Shown: positions 11,829 to 26,124 of the stretch, in pieces
How the letters are laid out: the number at the start of each line of letters is the position of its first letter
Position numbering within the stretch: position 1 is the first letter of the stretch
Source: Cardiocondyla obscurior
Lineage: Eukaryota > Arthropoda > Insecta > Hymenoptera > Formicidae
Assembly (NCBI RefSeq): GCF_019399895.1
Contig: NC_091879.1
Coordinates: forward strand, 2,294,001-2,358,000
Reading direction: 5' to 3'
DNA length: 64,000 bases
Translations under genes and position numbers: made by a program
Notes under the pieces: generated by a model
What the model saw: the letters and a program-made list of their open reading frames with translations, nothing else
Databases searched by the model: none
Told to the model about the DNA's origin: nothing

Positions 11829-14800
11829 CATCTTCTCCCTGGTTCGCACCCACTCTGGATCCCGCATTGCAAACTTCGCCAGCGGGAGCAAACAAAGAGC
11901 GGCTTCCACCCTTGCAAATGCGTTCAGCATATTTATGGCGCCGAAAACTGTCGTACACTTACCGCCGAGAACGCCGTGACGCGGAGGGTCGCAAGCGGGC
12001 GCAAAAACACGTAGGATGACCGGGGACTCTCGGCGAGATTGACCGCTCTCCGGATTGTGAAAGAATGGAACTCCGGAGCTGTCAGATTTGCGGTACGCGC
12101 GGAAAAGATTATTGATTTCCACCGCTTATTCGTCTCACCAATCTGAAAACCCTAACGCTACGTGCGTTATTCACGTTAATTTTTTTATTTAAAATTATCG
12201 AATCCGTCAAATAAAAAAAAAAAACTTCCCGCAACGCGTCGAGAAATCTCGCGATAATTACGAGATCTTACCGTTTGAAATATTGAAAGGCTCGCAAAAG
12301 TTTCGGGTTAGAACGGAAAGAGGTAGGACAAGCCGCCCTGCCATCCGCTTTTTTTATTTCCTCTTTCCTCGACACGAAAGACGACCGCGCGCGCGGGAAA
12401 CGTCGCAATTCGACTCGACTCGGAAGAAAAAAAACCCGGGAAGACCCTGCGAACTGGGTGGCGTCGTTTTCTACGTAAAGTCCCCATAGACCGAGACTTC
12501 GCGCCACTTCATTCAGAGAGCGTGGAATAAAGTGGTGGAACTCGAGAACTGCTCCACTTTCAGACAATGGGGAGCAGGTAGTCGGGGTGTCCTATCTCCC
12601 TCGCGGTCCGTATCTCGCGTCCGGCGCCCTTTCCTCTCTGCTCGCGCGCGCACTTTTGCGACGCGCGAGGTGACGCGTTCGTAAAAATAGTTACGGGATA
12701 ATAGGTGTAACGAGGACGGTGGTTGTTACCGCACCGGTCGCGGCACCGGGCCGGCAATCGTCATAAATTCAACGTGCGAACAGTGCCACAATGCACGTTA
12801 AATCATCCTCGATCGCACCTAAAAAGGGCCCTGAGTTATTGCGCCCAGCCGAGAGCGCGTATGCGTGTTGGTGCATCCCGTTTATCCATTTTCAAAGGGC
12901 TATGAGAAATCCAACTCGGGGGGCGAGGAGAGAATGGGGAGCAGACAGGAATAAGAATGGGAAGTCGTAGTACGCGTATGTTTACAAAACGCGATTTACA
13001 CTTGTAATTTTATCGCCGCTTGATGCCGCGGAGTGCATTTCGCCATTGAGTTTGAGAAAAATTATTTTATATATAATGCTTTTTATCCTTTTCTTTTTTT
13101 TTTTGTTTTTACACGCGCGAAATAATTCCTTTTTGTTCACTAAGGCGTTAAAGAAGTACCTTCGCCGCAGTACTTGGATAAAATTATTTTTTAATAACCG
13201 TTGATGAGTGAAATTTGCCGAGACTAACGCGCCCGGATGGACCTAACGAGAGATTAAACGGGCATCTCTTCAAGACGAGGCGCGGTATTGATTTTCTTTT
13301 CCGTGCCGCGAACAGACGCAGCTTTAACAAAGGGCCATTAAAATCGGCGATTCTTCACTCTCGGAAACGTCCTTTTTCCTGCCTCTCCTCTTTTTCTTCC
13401 TGTATCTCGATCACAAATCTTCCCTTGCCGTCTAGGCCTATTGTTATCCGGTAATAGAAAAACTTTGCAACTCCCAGGATGCCGCACGTTTTTCTCCCAT
13501 ATAAATACATGCACGCGCGATATACGCGAGTCCCGGCGATCAAGATCTGAATTCGCGAAAAACTCTAAGCGCGTTCGATGGCCTCGATTTATCAGTCTCG
13601 ATGCGTTATGCATCTTCTGAGATTTTTCAACCGTTGCGGGAAAAATCTAACAAAGAAAAAAAAAACGACATAAAAACGTAGATGAATACTCGGCATAAAA
13701 TATTAAAAATTGTTTCAGATAAAAATCCTGCACAATTTTTTTTTAACTTATCACAAAATATCGAATATTTATTTTGTATAATATTGTTTTTTAAGTACTT
13801 TTTTGTTGGTACAATATTGAGAATGTCAATTTTTTTTCTTAAATTATAAACTAAGTAAATGATCGAGCGACGTGTGTGTTTGATAACGCGAAACCTTTCT
13901 TCGAAAGTGCACTCATAAATATTAACGACGAAGCGAAGTGGCGTTTCTGGCATCGCTCCAGAGTTCCCTTCGAGTCGCGCGTTTCGCACGTCCTTCGGGA
14001 CGGTATCAGGGCAGGTGAAGGGATCGAAAATATGTGCGTTACCAGAGGCGCGACATCCGACGGGAACGAAAGTGATTCAGACGCGAGCACGCGTGCTCTC
14101 CACCCTCTGAAACGCGCGGCGGGAGATGGGGGGGTGGGCTTACGCTACGCGTCTACAAGGATGACGCGCGATATTTCGCCGTCGGAACTCACCGGGGCCG
14201 CATTTTTCTTGATTTAGCGAAACAATCCGGCATCTGAATTTCAAATATGGCGTCTCTCGGCGAAACGCCGCGCTTAGATGACCCCGTGAGAAGTTCTCCC
14301 GCGAATTAGTCTCCCGAAGAATCTCTTTTCGCACCCTCCGATCTCCGCTTTCTCTTCCCACGAGGAAAAGATTGCGCACAGTTTCCAGGAAGGGTAGATA
14401 GCCTCCAGGACGCTCCCGATGCCGAGATTCGCGTGTATCTGATCAGTTCGATTAGTCAGCAATAATAAGATTTATACGAAAATGTAATAAATTTTATTCC
14501 TTCCCGATAGAGATTTTTTTTTATTCTGACTTTCTTTGAATTTATTTTGTGGGTAAAAAATTTTTTTGCGTTTTCTAAGAATTGGTATTTCTCATTTCCT
14601 TTATTTTGTCGGATTTTAAATCTAGTTATTTTTTAAATATTAATTTACAATAAGAGTATATCATTTTTATTTTTTACGAGTTACGTGCATATGTTTTCTG
14701 ACCCAACACCAGAACGAATCGCCGTGTTTCACCGAAGCTGTTTCTATTAAGGGCGGATTCGTAATGTTGTTGATCGTTCTGTGAGGGATTGCGGGCCATT

Positions 14801-17800
14801 GAGCACCCGCTTCCCGTGAAAATAATGATCCAATGCCCCCGAGGACTATTGGTCGCGCCATAATTTCGGTACCCTCGATATCTCGCGCATCTTCGACGAT
14901 TCGTCCGAATTGAAGGGCCGCGCGCGATACAATTTTCTGAATCCGAGAGAAGCAACTTAAGACGTTCTCCTTTCGCAGTATTCTTCTTTTATTTATTTTC
15001 TCGTTCTTATTCTCGATTTTAACCTCTTCAAAGCTGCTCGAACGAGTGCATTCAGGTGCATCTCCTAATTAATTAAAACAACCTTTTTATACTTTATATA
15101 ACTCTTCACAATATTTATTTTTTGTCGCAAACAAGCGTCTGTAAATATATTTGCCGAGTAAAGAAAGACGGTGACTCGTGCGATCGGAGATCCGAATACG
15201 AGATCTTGATCGAAAGGTCTGATAAATCTATCTTTCCGTGGCAAACTCGGTCGCCCGTACCTAACAGTAAAGGGAATTATAAAAAGGATGGCATCAGGTC
15301 GGCCGCCGGGGCGCTCGGAATGGAATTTCGCGTGCTCTGAGCGGCCGGAATTCTCTTTGCGCACTGAGATCTTTATCAGGCCGAGCGAGATGTCGGCCTT
15401 GCGCGCCGGCAAGAAAGTAATGACGCGTGTATTGCGCGTTTAGAATTCGCCGTCAAGGTTACTAGAAAGAAGCGGTCCAAGTCGTACGGAACAATGTCAA
15501 TTATGCGCGCGACTGGTTTCCCTTCCGAAGCCGCGGGACGAATCCTTTCTAATGTTCGACGAGAGGAGATTTCTCGCACGCGAGATTTAGCATCTTAATA
15601 TTAGTAAAATATTTAATTCCCATGAACCTTACGGACTATCCGTTTCTCCGGCTTACGATTTGGGCGTTTAACTTTTTTTTCTTTTTCTTTTCTTTTCTTT
15701 TTTTTTCTTTTTTTTTTTTCTTTCTTTCTTTCGCACTTAAATTGTCCACGTTTCGTATTTGTGAATCGAGCGTTAATCGGCGACGCGGTGGCGTCCTTCG
15801 GAAGTCCGCACGTGCCGTTCTGGCGGGCCCAAGGTCGCGATAATTCGCAAGGGGAACGCAGAAACACAGGATCCTCTTGTGCGCGAGCGACAGCTGGGAA
15901 GCAGGCAGCCGGGCATGCGGGGTTCCAAGGTCTCCTCGGGGCCCCCATTACGCGCGGGCACGCATACTCGCATACGCGCCGGCACACACGCAGCGATTTA
16001 CATACGATCCTGCCGTCGGACAAAGAGCTAACCGGTGCCCCGTTTCAACCTTCCGGCGGAATTCGCACACGTGCGCGCCGTAGTATATAGGTCAAACTGC
16101 GCAGCGGAACTAGCCACGCTTCTCTCGGGCTCGAATAAAAGGAACGCGCCGCCACCGGGCTCATTACGGCTCTCATTTCGCTTTTATTTCGGGACGCATC
16201 GGGAGAGCCACTCGAGAAGACCGATTTCGCTGCGAAGATGGAACTCGAGCCATCACATGTACGACCTGGCAGCTTTCGCTGCGAATCGGAGTAACGATTT
16301 CCGCCTATTAATCGGAGATGTTTAATTATCGCGCCGGGTTTCCGCGATGTTTTTTCTCTTTTTAGCTATTGTTTTTTTTGGCTTTCCGACGAGCGCAGCT
16401 TCGACGAGTGAAAGGCCGCGAAGAAAGACCGCTGTATCTTTTAAAAAATGCGAGAGTACGCCCGCGTATGTGGGGCGGGTGCCTAATTTACAATCCGTGA
16501 TTTTTGCCCGCGGCCCCTCCCCCTCTGCCCTTCGCGTGAAGGGTTCGAAGGGCGAGCGCGAAAAGAGGCTCGTCGATGAATCCATATACCGGCGTGTATA
16601 AGCTCTCCCATATGACGTATAGCCGTGATTACCCTGATGTAGATCCGTCCGTCCGACCTGGGCCGATAACGCATCGGGAATGTACAGGCCCTTTTCTTCT
16701 CTCGCCCCCGTCTTTCTCCATTGGCGAGCGCATCGATCATCGTTGCGCCCGCGATTTTTCATCGGCTCTCCCTTCGCCAGAAAAAAAAGCCCGTCGAGAT
16801 TGAAAAGCCATTCCGCCGTCTGGGAGTACAAAATGAATATCCCTTTGTCGTCGAGTGCAGCGGCCGTCGTTATTATCGAGGATCCTCCTTCGCGTAAACA
16901 GGTCGCGCAATTAGTCCGCCACACAGAGGGAACGTTCGTATCAATTTCGCGGCGTTCAAAATGAGAAACGAAAACCAGCTAGTCTCACGTTCCCTCGTAG
17001 AGAAATAATACACCTGAGGTGCGAAATTTGTGACAGTTACGACGGACGTAATTCTTATTCTTCTTTTTTTTTCTTCTTCCTTTGGCAAGAACGAGCGATC
17101 TTTCGACGGTGATTTAACCGATCGATTCGATTTTATGGGCGGCTCTTTTTCCGCGTGGTGTCCCCCGATACTCGGCGCTGGTACACGTTGACCTGCGGAG
17201 GGAGACCCGGCCATCCGGAAGTGCGCGCTGATTCGCCTTAAATCGTCCGTGGCCAGGAATTATTGCCCGAAATTATACGTTTCGCGTGCCGGGACCACGT
17301 CGATTTCGACATGCCACCGCGCGGGCGGCCGTGTTCAACCCCGCGGTTCCCGGACGCGCCACTCCCGGGTGACGGCTCTCTCTCGTTCGAACGCACCCTC
17401 CAATCTGACACGATCAGACACGTGACTCGATACAGGCCTCGTGAAAAACGCCTCGTAGAAAATTGAGGAGTCCTCCCCTTTACCCCCACGCCCCGCGGCA
17501 GAAGCTCTTGTTTGCCCGGCAAGGACCGGCGAACATCTGCCTCCGCTGCCTGGAGAACGCGCGCGAGCTCCTTTCGGCGTTCGTTACCCGTGTTCAAGAT
17601 GCGTAAGACGTAAACGTCGAGTGACGCGCGGCGGCTGCGACGATCCCGCGTTTATGGCGATCGTTTATCCGGAATAAAAGCGCGCGTTTTAAGATTCACG
17701 GCTCGGTATCGCGCCGCCATTCTTGCGGGTTATCTCGGCGCTATATGCATAGGGGCGAAAGGAAGGGGCGGGGTAATGCAGCACCGGTGGCAGATATGAA

Positions 17801-19370
17801 GGCACATGACTTACAAGGGGACACTCCCCGAGATAGAGAGCCGTAAGCCGGCTCGTTTCCGCGCGAGAAGGATTCGCGGTGGAATCAGCGTCAAAGGCGA
17901 CGCCGCGGAAGCCGACGACGTCCCCCGAGATTGATGCCCGCGAGCGAATTTAAAAGTGACAGGGTGAAGGATCGAGGATACTTTTGAAACATCTAGGTGA
18001 CGTGTTGTATATAGGATTGCGACCGGGCGACGAATCCCGGAATCTCCGGAGGTAGCTAGATAGCGAACGGCGTTCGAAGTCGAGAATTAAAAGGAATGTA
18101 AAAAAAGCGAGCTCGTTATTTTTCGCTCAACAGAACTCGTCGCGGGAATAATTCTGCGAGCAATAATAAAAATCTCGCATATTTTTATAACACATGTATT
18201 TTTTGGCCGAGATGTAGGTACTCGATAATTATTTGTTCCATTACCGCTCGTAATTAATTTGTTTATTTAACTTGGCGTTTGACTCGCTTGAAGACCGGCG
18301 ACCGACGTGCGCAATTTAGCTTTTCGAAACCTGTGATTACGTGGACGGTACGCGCCGGAAGACGCCAGTTCTACGCACGAAACCACCGGGACAGCTGAAT
18401 CCCACCGACCTGTTTTCTTTCACGTTTCCAAATTTAAGTTTTTCTAGCAATCTATACTTTGCCAGTGTCCCTAATTTCCGTTTCGCCGGCACCTTGTGAC
18501 TATTCGATTGCCCGAAAGGGGATAGCCACCCTAGCACACCGGTAACTCGTAATTACGGGCCATTCGCGTGTCAGGAAATTTTTATTGGCTCTCTCCAGCG
18601 CCGTTAGATCGTTTCGGCAGGCACAAATACGTACGTGGAAACGCATTCTCGTGACGAAGCGCCGTATATCTCGTAAAGCTGCGTCGTATCGCGGGTTTCA
18701 CCCCCCGAGTCTCGTCCGATTTCTTTCGCGATTAATCTCCACGACGGGCACCACCCCGGGCGAGATACTTCCCGTCGTGCCGGCCGTTTAACCCGAATTC
18801 GATTTTAATCGTTTCTGCAAACGCGAACCCGAATTCGGCCGGCTGCTCACTTTCGCGTGTCCCCGCGGGAAAATCCGAAGAGAGAAATCGCGCGCTGCGT
18901 TGCGTGCCACTGCGAACGATCCGCGCGGGCATTGCGACGCGGAAGAAGAAAAGTCGGCATCGGCGATCGCGCAATGTAGCAAGAACAATTTCGACGCTCT
19001 GTATTTATGTCATTAGCGTAATGAGAACACGTCGTGTACACATGTCGGAAACGGAAACCGCCAGTCGACGCGATTCTCAGTTCGCGATCCGCGCGAGCTG
19101 GTTCGGATGATTAAGTACCCGGGTAATTTTCGCCAGCCCGAGGATTTTGGAAGAGAAATTGTCCGGCGAGAGCTACGTCAACCGGTACCGAAGAGCTCTC
19201 CCGTAAATGTTCATGCAAATGGGAGGGTCGGCTTTTCGGGGTCGGCGATTTTGCTTTTCGGACTCGCTACCTCCCACCGAACATGATTGACAGGGCTGCG
19301 TGGAACATGTCGTCCAACCCTGATGTCAAAGGAAGAAACGAGGGGAGGCGGGTTGCCGAGGAGACCCGGA

Positions 19371-19374
19371 GGAG

Positions 19375-19405
<31 letters not shown>

Positions 19406-19408
19406 GAG
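19371..19408. repeat. (GA)n microsatellite
   Basis: GAGAGA and AAAGAGAGAG units over 38 bases within a CpG-rich block. Confidence 0.85.
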
Positions 19409-21398
19409 GTAGTTCCAGCAATGGCGGATTGTCGAGGGTCCTTCAACGTTGCCACCCCAGTCATTACTTCGGCATTAACGGGGGATGATTCTCCTTCCCT
19501 CTTTCGCGGATTCATCGGTTCATCGAGTACTCGAGAGGGCCCGCGAGAGGCGGACACGCGGCGAGGGTAGGCTCCTCCGGGGCACGAATGTCGTGCAAAG
19601 TTAAATCGACGGATTTGCCGAAGCGCGGCTACGTACTCGTCGATATTTCGTTATTTCGTATTTTTCTCTCTGCTCGAGCCACGTTTTTTTTCCCCGACTT
19701 CGATCGCGTGATAACGACGGGGAGCCCCGCTCGGGAGTGTAAGATTAAAGGAACATGTAAATAGAACTATTATATTTATCACAGGACTTTCTTGTCGGTT
19801 CTTTTATTCTAGAACTCAGAGTTTGCCACTAATTATAGGCTTATTTTTTAAGGCACACGTTTTATTTATGCCGAGGACAATTTGACAAATTAATGCCGTG
19901 TAAACGTACGGCTGTAAAATGTGCGTTTAAATTTATTCGAATTTAATCTCGTTTGATAAGCGCTTTTTACTTTTGATCACGTATTGTTTTACGAGGGCCG
20001 TGGGACGGATCGCTTGGGAAGATTTGGCTTCGCACATTGCGCATTGAATTGCCGCAGCTGCTGCGGTTTCCGGGCCCGTTGGCCAGTTGGCCGAATTGTT
20101 GCCAAATTGCGTTCTTCCTTCCACCGGAGGCGCACGTGGTAACGCATATGATTTGCATGTAAAACGCACTTTCATTTTCCAATTACGAGTGCTCGGTGGT
20201 ACGTAAACTTTTATTAACGATACCGTTCCCGATTATATTCGGTTGGGATCGATAAAGCACTTCATTACACTTGATTTTGCGCACGTTATTTATTTTTATA
20301 ACGATATTTTACATTTACTCTAAAATCGCGTTGATCGAAATTTCTTGCGGAGGTTCGAAGCAATAAGAATACAGAAATGAAATATCTAATCAACGAAAAT
20401 GTTTATGGAAATTAATCCTTCGCTTCGATATTTATCTCTCGGGGATCGAAATTATTTTTCCACTCGCTTAGTTCGACCTGAAAGACGTTCTCATTTCGCA
20501 AATGGCACTAGAGGCGAGGTTATAGATCAGTTCTTCCTAGAAGCGTAGCCGGTATCGTTCATCAATCTACGCGATCGTAAGACCGCCCGCTCGAAACGTC
20601 GACGGTCCAGATTAGCTCGTTCTCCTTTCACGGAGCTCTCTCGTTCTCTTCGCGTAACGAAGGAGGCGATGATCGGCGGCGAAGACGACAGATTGTTGAC
20701 CGGTGCAGCGAAACGACGCCAGATACGCGCGAATATTTCGCAAGCGAGACGTCAGGCGAGGTCCTTGGACCCCATTCCGGACGTGAACATTCTGCTCCTT
20801 CGGTGGTGGCTGCGGCAGCAACGCTTGCAGGTGAAAGGCTGCGAAAATGTCAAATCGCGTACGCGACCGACAATGACTTCCTTGTATAGCGCAAAGTCGA
20901 TCGCGCTGCAGCAAAATACCCTGTGATAATCGGCACGATTGCATCTCGCGCCGCGAAATGGATTATTGATTGATCACAAGCCGATCCCAATCGCGAAGTA
21001 ATAAATACTTTTATCGAAGCGTAGGTACCTATTCAGTGGTAATTTGTAGACTGCAATTTTCACAGTGGATTCCCGTATGTCTGATTTGTATTTTAAGATT
21101 TTTAATTAATTGATAAACTTTGAATTAAATAATTTTTGTGTATTTAAAATTTAAAAAAATAATATATATATATTTGATTTTTTAAATACTTATTAAAAGG
21201 TTTTAATTAAATTCATATTTGTGTAGGTGAGTCTTAGTCAAAAAAATAAATTACATAACATGATAATAGACAGACGGGTTTCTAAACTTTTTTCTTTTTC
21301 GAACGAACGGAGTCCACCGCGCGATGTTGCAAATAGGTATTTTTTTTGGGTGCCGATTGCGTAACTGTTATTGCATGAAAAACCGAGAGAACTGCGCA

Positions 21399-21415
21399 CA
21401 ACTTCGTCGAAGTTG
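21399..21415. other. 17-bp perfect inverted repeat
   Basis: CAACTTCG and CGAAGTTG arms flank a single T. A second, weaker inverted pair (GATTGT at 476-481 and ACAATC at 496-501, adding 21000) lies about 80 bp further on. Either could form a hairpin or a dimer-binding site. No gene is attached. Confidence 0.4.
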
Positions 21416-22700
21416 CCGAATAATTATTATGACCGGCCTTGATCGGAACTTCGCTGCCTGTCAGCAGCCGCGCGCGATTGTATCCATCTGATTACACAAT
21501 CGTCCGCGGACCCGCCGCAACTTCGTTTCGGCAACCCACGCATCGGCCGATAAGAACTACACGAACTATGCGGACTCACGCAAGGTAGCTAACAATTTTA
21601 TTTCTACACGCCTGACACAGAACCGGTCGCAAAGATCATAAATGGGGGAGCCGAGGTTTTGGGAAGTCTGCTTATGTAACGCGACACGCTATATAACTTT
21701 ACGTACACACGCGCGACATTATTACACCGTGTTATGTGACTCGAAAAAAAAAAGAAAAATGTTTATGAAAGATGTTATTAAATTTTAAATTTCGAGTCAC
21801 CACACATGGGTCGATTCAACAACAGCTGATGAATGATTAATTGAATAATTATCTGTTCACGTCGTGTTCAACTTTGTAGCAATCATTTAGTTGATGCTTT
21901 AAACCGCAGATAATAATTTATTTTTTTTTTTAATTTTAATCGAGATAATAATAACTCAAGTGTCGGATCGGAACGTTTTAATGTAACGCGTTTTCCGAAT
22001 GCAATTTGAAATTTGAGTTTAACTTCACGAGGCAATGATATGAAATCATGTCGAAAGCTTGCGGGAGACATCGAGCACATTGCGAGGCGTAGAGTAGCGT
22101 TTACCTGCGTGACGTTATATCGCCGATGGCGTTCAACGCTGTCGAGCGGTGCAACGTCCGCGGGCGGCCACCAACTAGTTCAAGGAGAGAGAACATTGGC
22201 TGCAGAGCCAAGACTTTTTACGCTCCGCGGCCGTTTATAGCCATCCCGCGTGCGATAAACCTCTGCTTTTTCTTCTTCAACGCCGCGCATGCCGTTTTAT
22301 TGCGCGCTTCAGATCAGCCGTTTACCTCGCTATTTTACTTCAAATTTTTTTTTTTTTTTTAAGAAAATTGACCCCGAATTTCGGTCGGACGTAAAATATT
22401 AATTTGTCGAAAGGAAAGATGAAATGCGGGAGTCTGAAATATATTGCGCTAAGTATAACTTCGACGAGAAGTAATAGCTTGAACAGTGGCTTGCAGAAGG
22501 GGTTAATTAAGGAGCTCGCTTGCGGGGCTCGCGTGTGCGTTTATCGCGTTGATTAACTGTCAATTATTCGCCGACGAATGCCGCTACGGTGGATACGCCG
22601 CTGAATATGCACGCGGATGTATGCACGCTGGCTGGACCGCCAAGCATCCCTCGGCACGCATCGCCGCAGGTGGAACTGCGTGGCGCACCATCGTGGTCGT

Positions 22701-22714
22701 GTTTCCCTGGCAAC
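22701..22714. promoter_or_regulatory. RFX X-box motif, copy 1
   Basis: GTTTCCCTGGCAAC fits the imperfect-palindrome X-box bound by RFX factors (known for control of ciliary genes in animals), written GTNRCC..RRNAAC with one departure in the left half. A near-identical site lies at 23311-23324. The nearest ciliary gene in the window, the dynein at 42.6-62.9 kb, starts 40 kb away, so no direct target is evident. Confidence 0.45.
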
Positions 22715-23310
22715 TGGAGAGCCGGACGCCCGGGTAGGGCTGCCAGGTCGCGAATCGTAACCAAATATAAATTTGAAAAAGCTGAGTTCCACTAGGTTTA
22801 GATTAGGTCACTCGCAATAAGCCGGGGTGCCGAAATTTACTTTTGAAAAATTTATATCTAAGAAATTTATGTTCTGAAAATCGCTCGAGCTGAAAATAGG
22901 AGTCCACGGCACCGAACTCGCGTACGTTCAGCTTTAATGTCGAACGCTATCGAGATAAAAACCGACCGTTTCCCGGATCCTGGACCGCTCGATCCCTCTC
23001 GAGAGGGTCCAATAACCATTCGCGAAAAACTCCGTCGTACATTCTAAATCGTCGTTTTGCCGCATGCAGTGCGCGAAAAGATAAAATATTTAAAAAAAAA
23101 TAAAAAACAAAAGATAATAAAAAATTAATTAAATGCATTGGTACTTTAAGACAGCCACATGGTGGCTGCGGATGATTCGATGCGCTCTTCTTCTTTATTC
23201 TTCGTTTAAGATACGGTTCATCTCTCTTTCCTCTGCCGCTTGTCATATCCGATTGCACGAGGCGAGATGAGATCACCGTCGCGAATGATACACGAGAAAA
23301 TCCTCCGCGT

Positions 23311-23324
23311 GTTTCCGTGGCAAC
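23311..23324. promoter_or_regulatory. RFX X-box motif, copy 2
   Basis: GTTTCCGTGGCAAC differs from the site at 22701 only at the central seventh base. Both are preceded by CGT and followed two bases later by GA, so the match extends beyond the core. Surrounding sequence is otherwise not obviously duplicated. Confidence 0.45.
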
Positions 23325-26093
23325 CAGAAAACAGGCACCCCCAAAACTTCATCGCTGTGCCGCGAGCAGGTGGATCACCCCTTTTACGATCCGTGCATGA
23401 ATACAGCGGGGGGTGGTTATCCCGTGTCCGACTCTTTCATCCCTCTTTCGAGCTTCCGGTCCAGCTATCGGTCCCCGATTAATTTCCAATGGACGCTCGT
23501 AAAGCGCTTTACTGATCGCGCGTGTCGATACAGCCGGCGAAAAGATACATTTTCGAGACACGGAAAGACGTCGCTCTCCCGAACGGAAGGAACGGCTGCA
23601 ATCTCCGTAATGGAAAGGAATCCTTCGATAACGCCCCCGGCTAGTGAATTGTTTTCGCGCGAAAGAAAGCACTCTCTTCTCACTTCGTCTTTCTTTTTTT
23701 TTTCTTTTCTATTTTATTCTATAATTATTATTTTATCCCTATCTTTCTTCGTTTTCCTTCGTGCAATACTTTTATTTTTTTATTTTTTTTTTTACACATC
23801 TTTAATTAAAATCACTAATAATGATAACGCTTGTCTCTAAAAACACTCGACTGATATTTCCGTCGATGAATAAGGCAGTTTAAACAATGTGCTATTTTCT
23901 TCGTACATAAATCATAAAGGTGCTATCTAGCGACCGTGCCTCTTTTTCCGTGAACGTACACGGTTCGCGAGAGAGTTTAACGCAATCAGGGCGGGAATCA
24001 CGACGGACGGGGAGGAAGGGGGGTACACGGAAAGAAAGAGAAAGAACATGAGAGCGGCGCAAAATTTACAGTTGATTTATATATGTCGCGAGCAGGCCGC
24101 ATTTTAATTGCCATATAAAATATCTAGGCGCGAATATCGCAGTCACGGTCCAATTTTATCGTGGAATTCAACGCACGCGGCATGCCGATAACTTATTATC
24201 AGTCCATTCCTAAATAAAGTGCTGCAGAACAGGTCTCGAGGCACAGGTTTCCGGACAATAAAATCACCGCGACGAAAATAATGTTGCGGCGTAATAACCA
24301 CGGTAAGCGACGCAAAAGTGTTGGAGAGAATTCAACTTGTAGAACGTTAATTGATAAATTTTAATTTTTTTAATTTTGAGAAATATTTTTCGACGTCAGG
24401 TTTTTTTTTTAAATCACGTACTTTTCTTTGTTACAAAATATCGACATTATTCGGAGTATGATTGGTGTCCCTGCCGATTGGTTCGCCACTTCACGTCGGC
24501 GCTTTCTTGGTCGTCTTTGTTAAGGCGTAATTATTTCGTCACGATGTTCTTCAATCAAATATAAACGTAGACTATTCCGGCAGGCAGTAATTAAGAGAAA
24601 ACTAAATAGTATTTTTATATACCATTATTGCTGTTAGAGGAATTATTTTTTTATTTTATTTTTATTTTTATTAATTAATTTTTTTTTTTTTTTTGCCACC
24701 GTATCTGCTCAATCTACCATTAATTTAACTTGAATGTATTTTTTCAATCACGTACTGTGTCTCGAGATACGTTATTTCGAAACAGAAGTAAAAAATAATT
24801 ACATTTTTAATTGAAAAGAAATTTTAAACCGGCGAGCCAAAATTGTAAACGTTAATTAAACACCGTGCGGAATTAAATATACAAATTCACCTGTATATTT
24901 TGCAATTCACATTAAATATCAAACACGAAAAGCAACGTATTTTGTAACTCTGGCTCTGTATTACAATTCCATCGAATTTCATTTCAAGCTCGCGGCTCGA
25001 TGATGTAATTCAACGCCCCGCGGATATATTCGATCTGTATATCTTATCTCCAATATCTTGCAGATAATTTGTTATAATGTCCGCGGCAATCTGTGTACAC
25101 ACGAAATTTTCCGTTCAGGTAATCAGATACCCCGTTAGTCGAGTGTTATTGTTTCTAACAAATTCCGGAATTATAAATCGCGTTTATTCGCTTGGTGCTT
25201 TAGAAAACAACGATTATTTCGCAAAACACTCGTCGTCTCTGCCAATCGTCCGGATGTAAGGCACGCGCGGGCTCGCAGAGATTTGTAGATTCCATTATGG
25301 AATTGTTCGATCCGCGTGAACTACGGGTTTACCGTGGACCGCGATCGGGCAGAGCGAATAGATTAAATCTTTGCGGAGAAACGGGCCGATTGAGCTCAGT
25401 GAATCAAGTCCCCCCAGGCTTTCCATCATTCGGGAAAGATGCGCGCTTTTTATCTCTTGTTCTGATCGAATAATTCTCCCGCGCCGCCCATCGGCGAGTA
25501 TTATAACACCGTTCAAACCAGCGATTTCATTCAGATTTATTCATCTGTGTTTCATCTGTGATTAGTATTTTATCGAGGCGTAACAGCAGAGCGCGCTTCG
25601 TCCTTTTCAGTGAGTTCTGCGAGCACCATGCAGATAATTTAAAATAAAAATAAATCTATATAAAATATAATATGCAATTAATTTGATTTAAAATGTTGCA
25701 ATTCAAGTTTTTTTTTTATATTGTTTTTTATTTATTTTTTCTTTTTATTGCGCAAATTACTACAGTTATATTCTGAGCGATGTACATAAATAAAGCCACA
25801 ACTGTGCTCGATTCCATTGAGGTATGCGAGGCTCCATAATCATACACTTTACGTGCGAGTGGTCTGGAAATTATCTTCCTTACGCAGCAGAGCACCTTCC
25901 GCATTGGAGGCTCGCTCGCTCGCGAACCAGTCGACAACGGATCGGCCACGTGAAATATTCTCTCGTTCCCTTCTGCCCCTCGAACGTCGCATTGTCTCTG
26001 CCGGTCGACACTTCGGGTTTTATCAGCCCAGCGTATTGAGTCAACCAGCCGGAAACGCATAGCCGAGTAGCCGAGTACGCCTCGAGTTTCCCT

Positions 26094-26124
26094 CTTTTCT
26101 CTCTCTCTCTCTCTCTCTCTTTCT
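26094..26124. repeat. (CT)n microsatellite
   Basis: A run of about ten CT units with flanking T-rich sequence. It interrupts a 154-codon minus-strand open frame and argues against that frame being a gene. Confidence 0.85.

Noticed and set aside
11313..12122. 269-codon minus-strand open frame, the longest in the left half
   Set aside because: It crosses a CT/GA microsatellite that gives an Arg/Glu/Lys run, has no recognisable domain, overlaps a 118-codon frame on the other strand, and lies in GC-rich, stop-poor DNA.
16322..16924. 200-codon minus-strand open frame
   Set aside because: Composition is arginine/serine-rich, three or more overlapping frames on both strands are equally open, and no motif or splice context supports it.
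20669..20831. Plus-strand frame ending at a CAACGCTTGCAG/GTGAAAGG donor-like site
   Set aside because: The opposite strand is equally open over the same bases and neither translation resembles a known protein.
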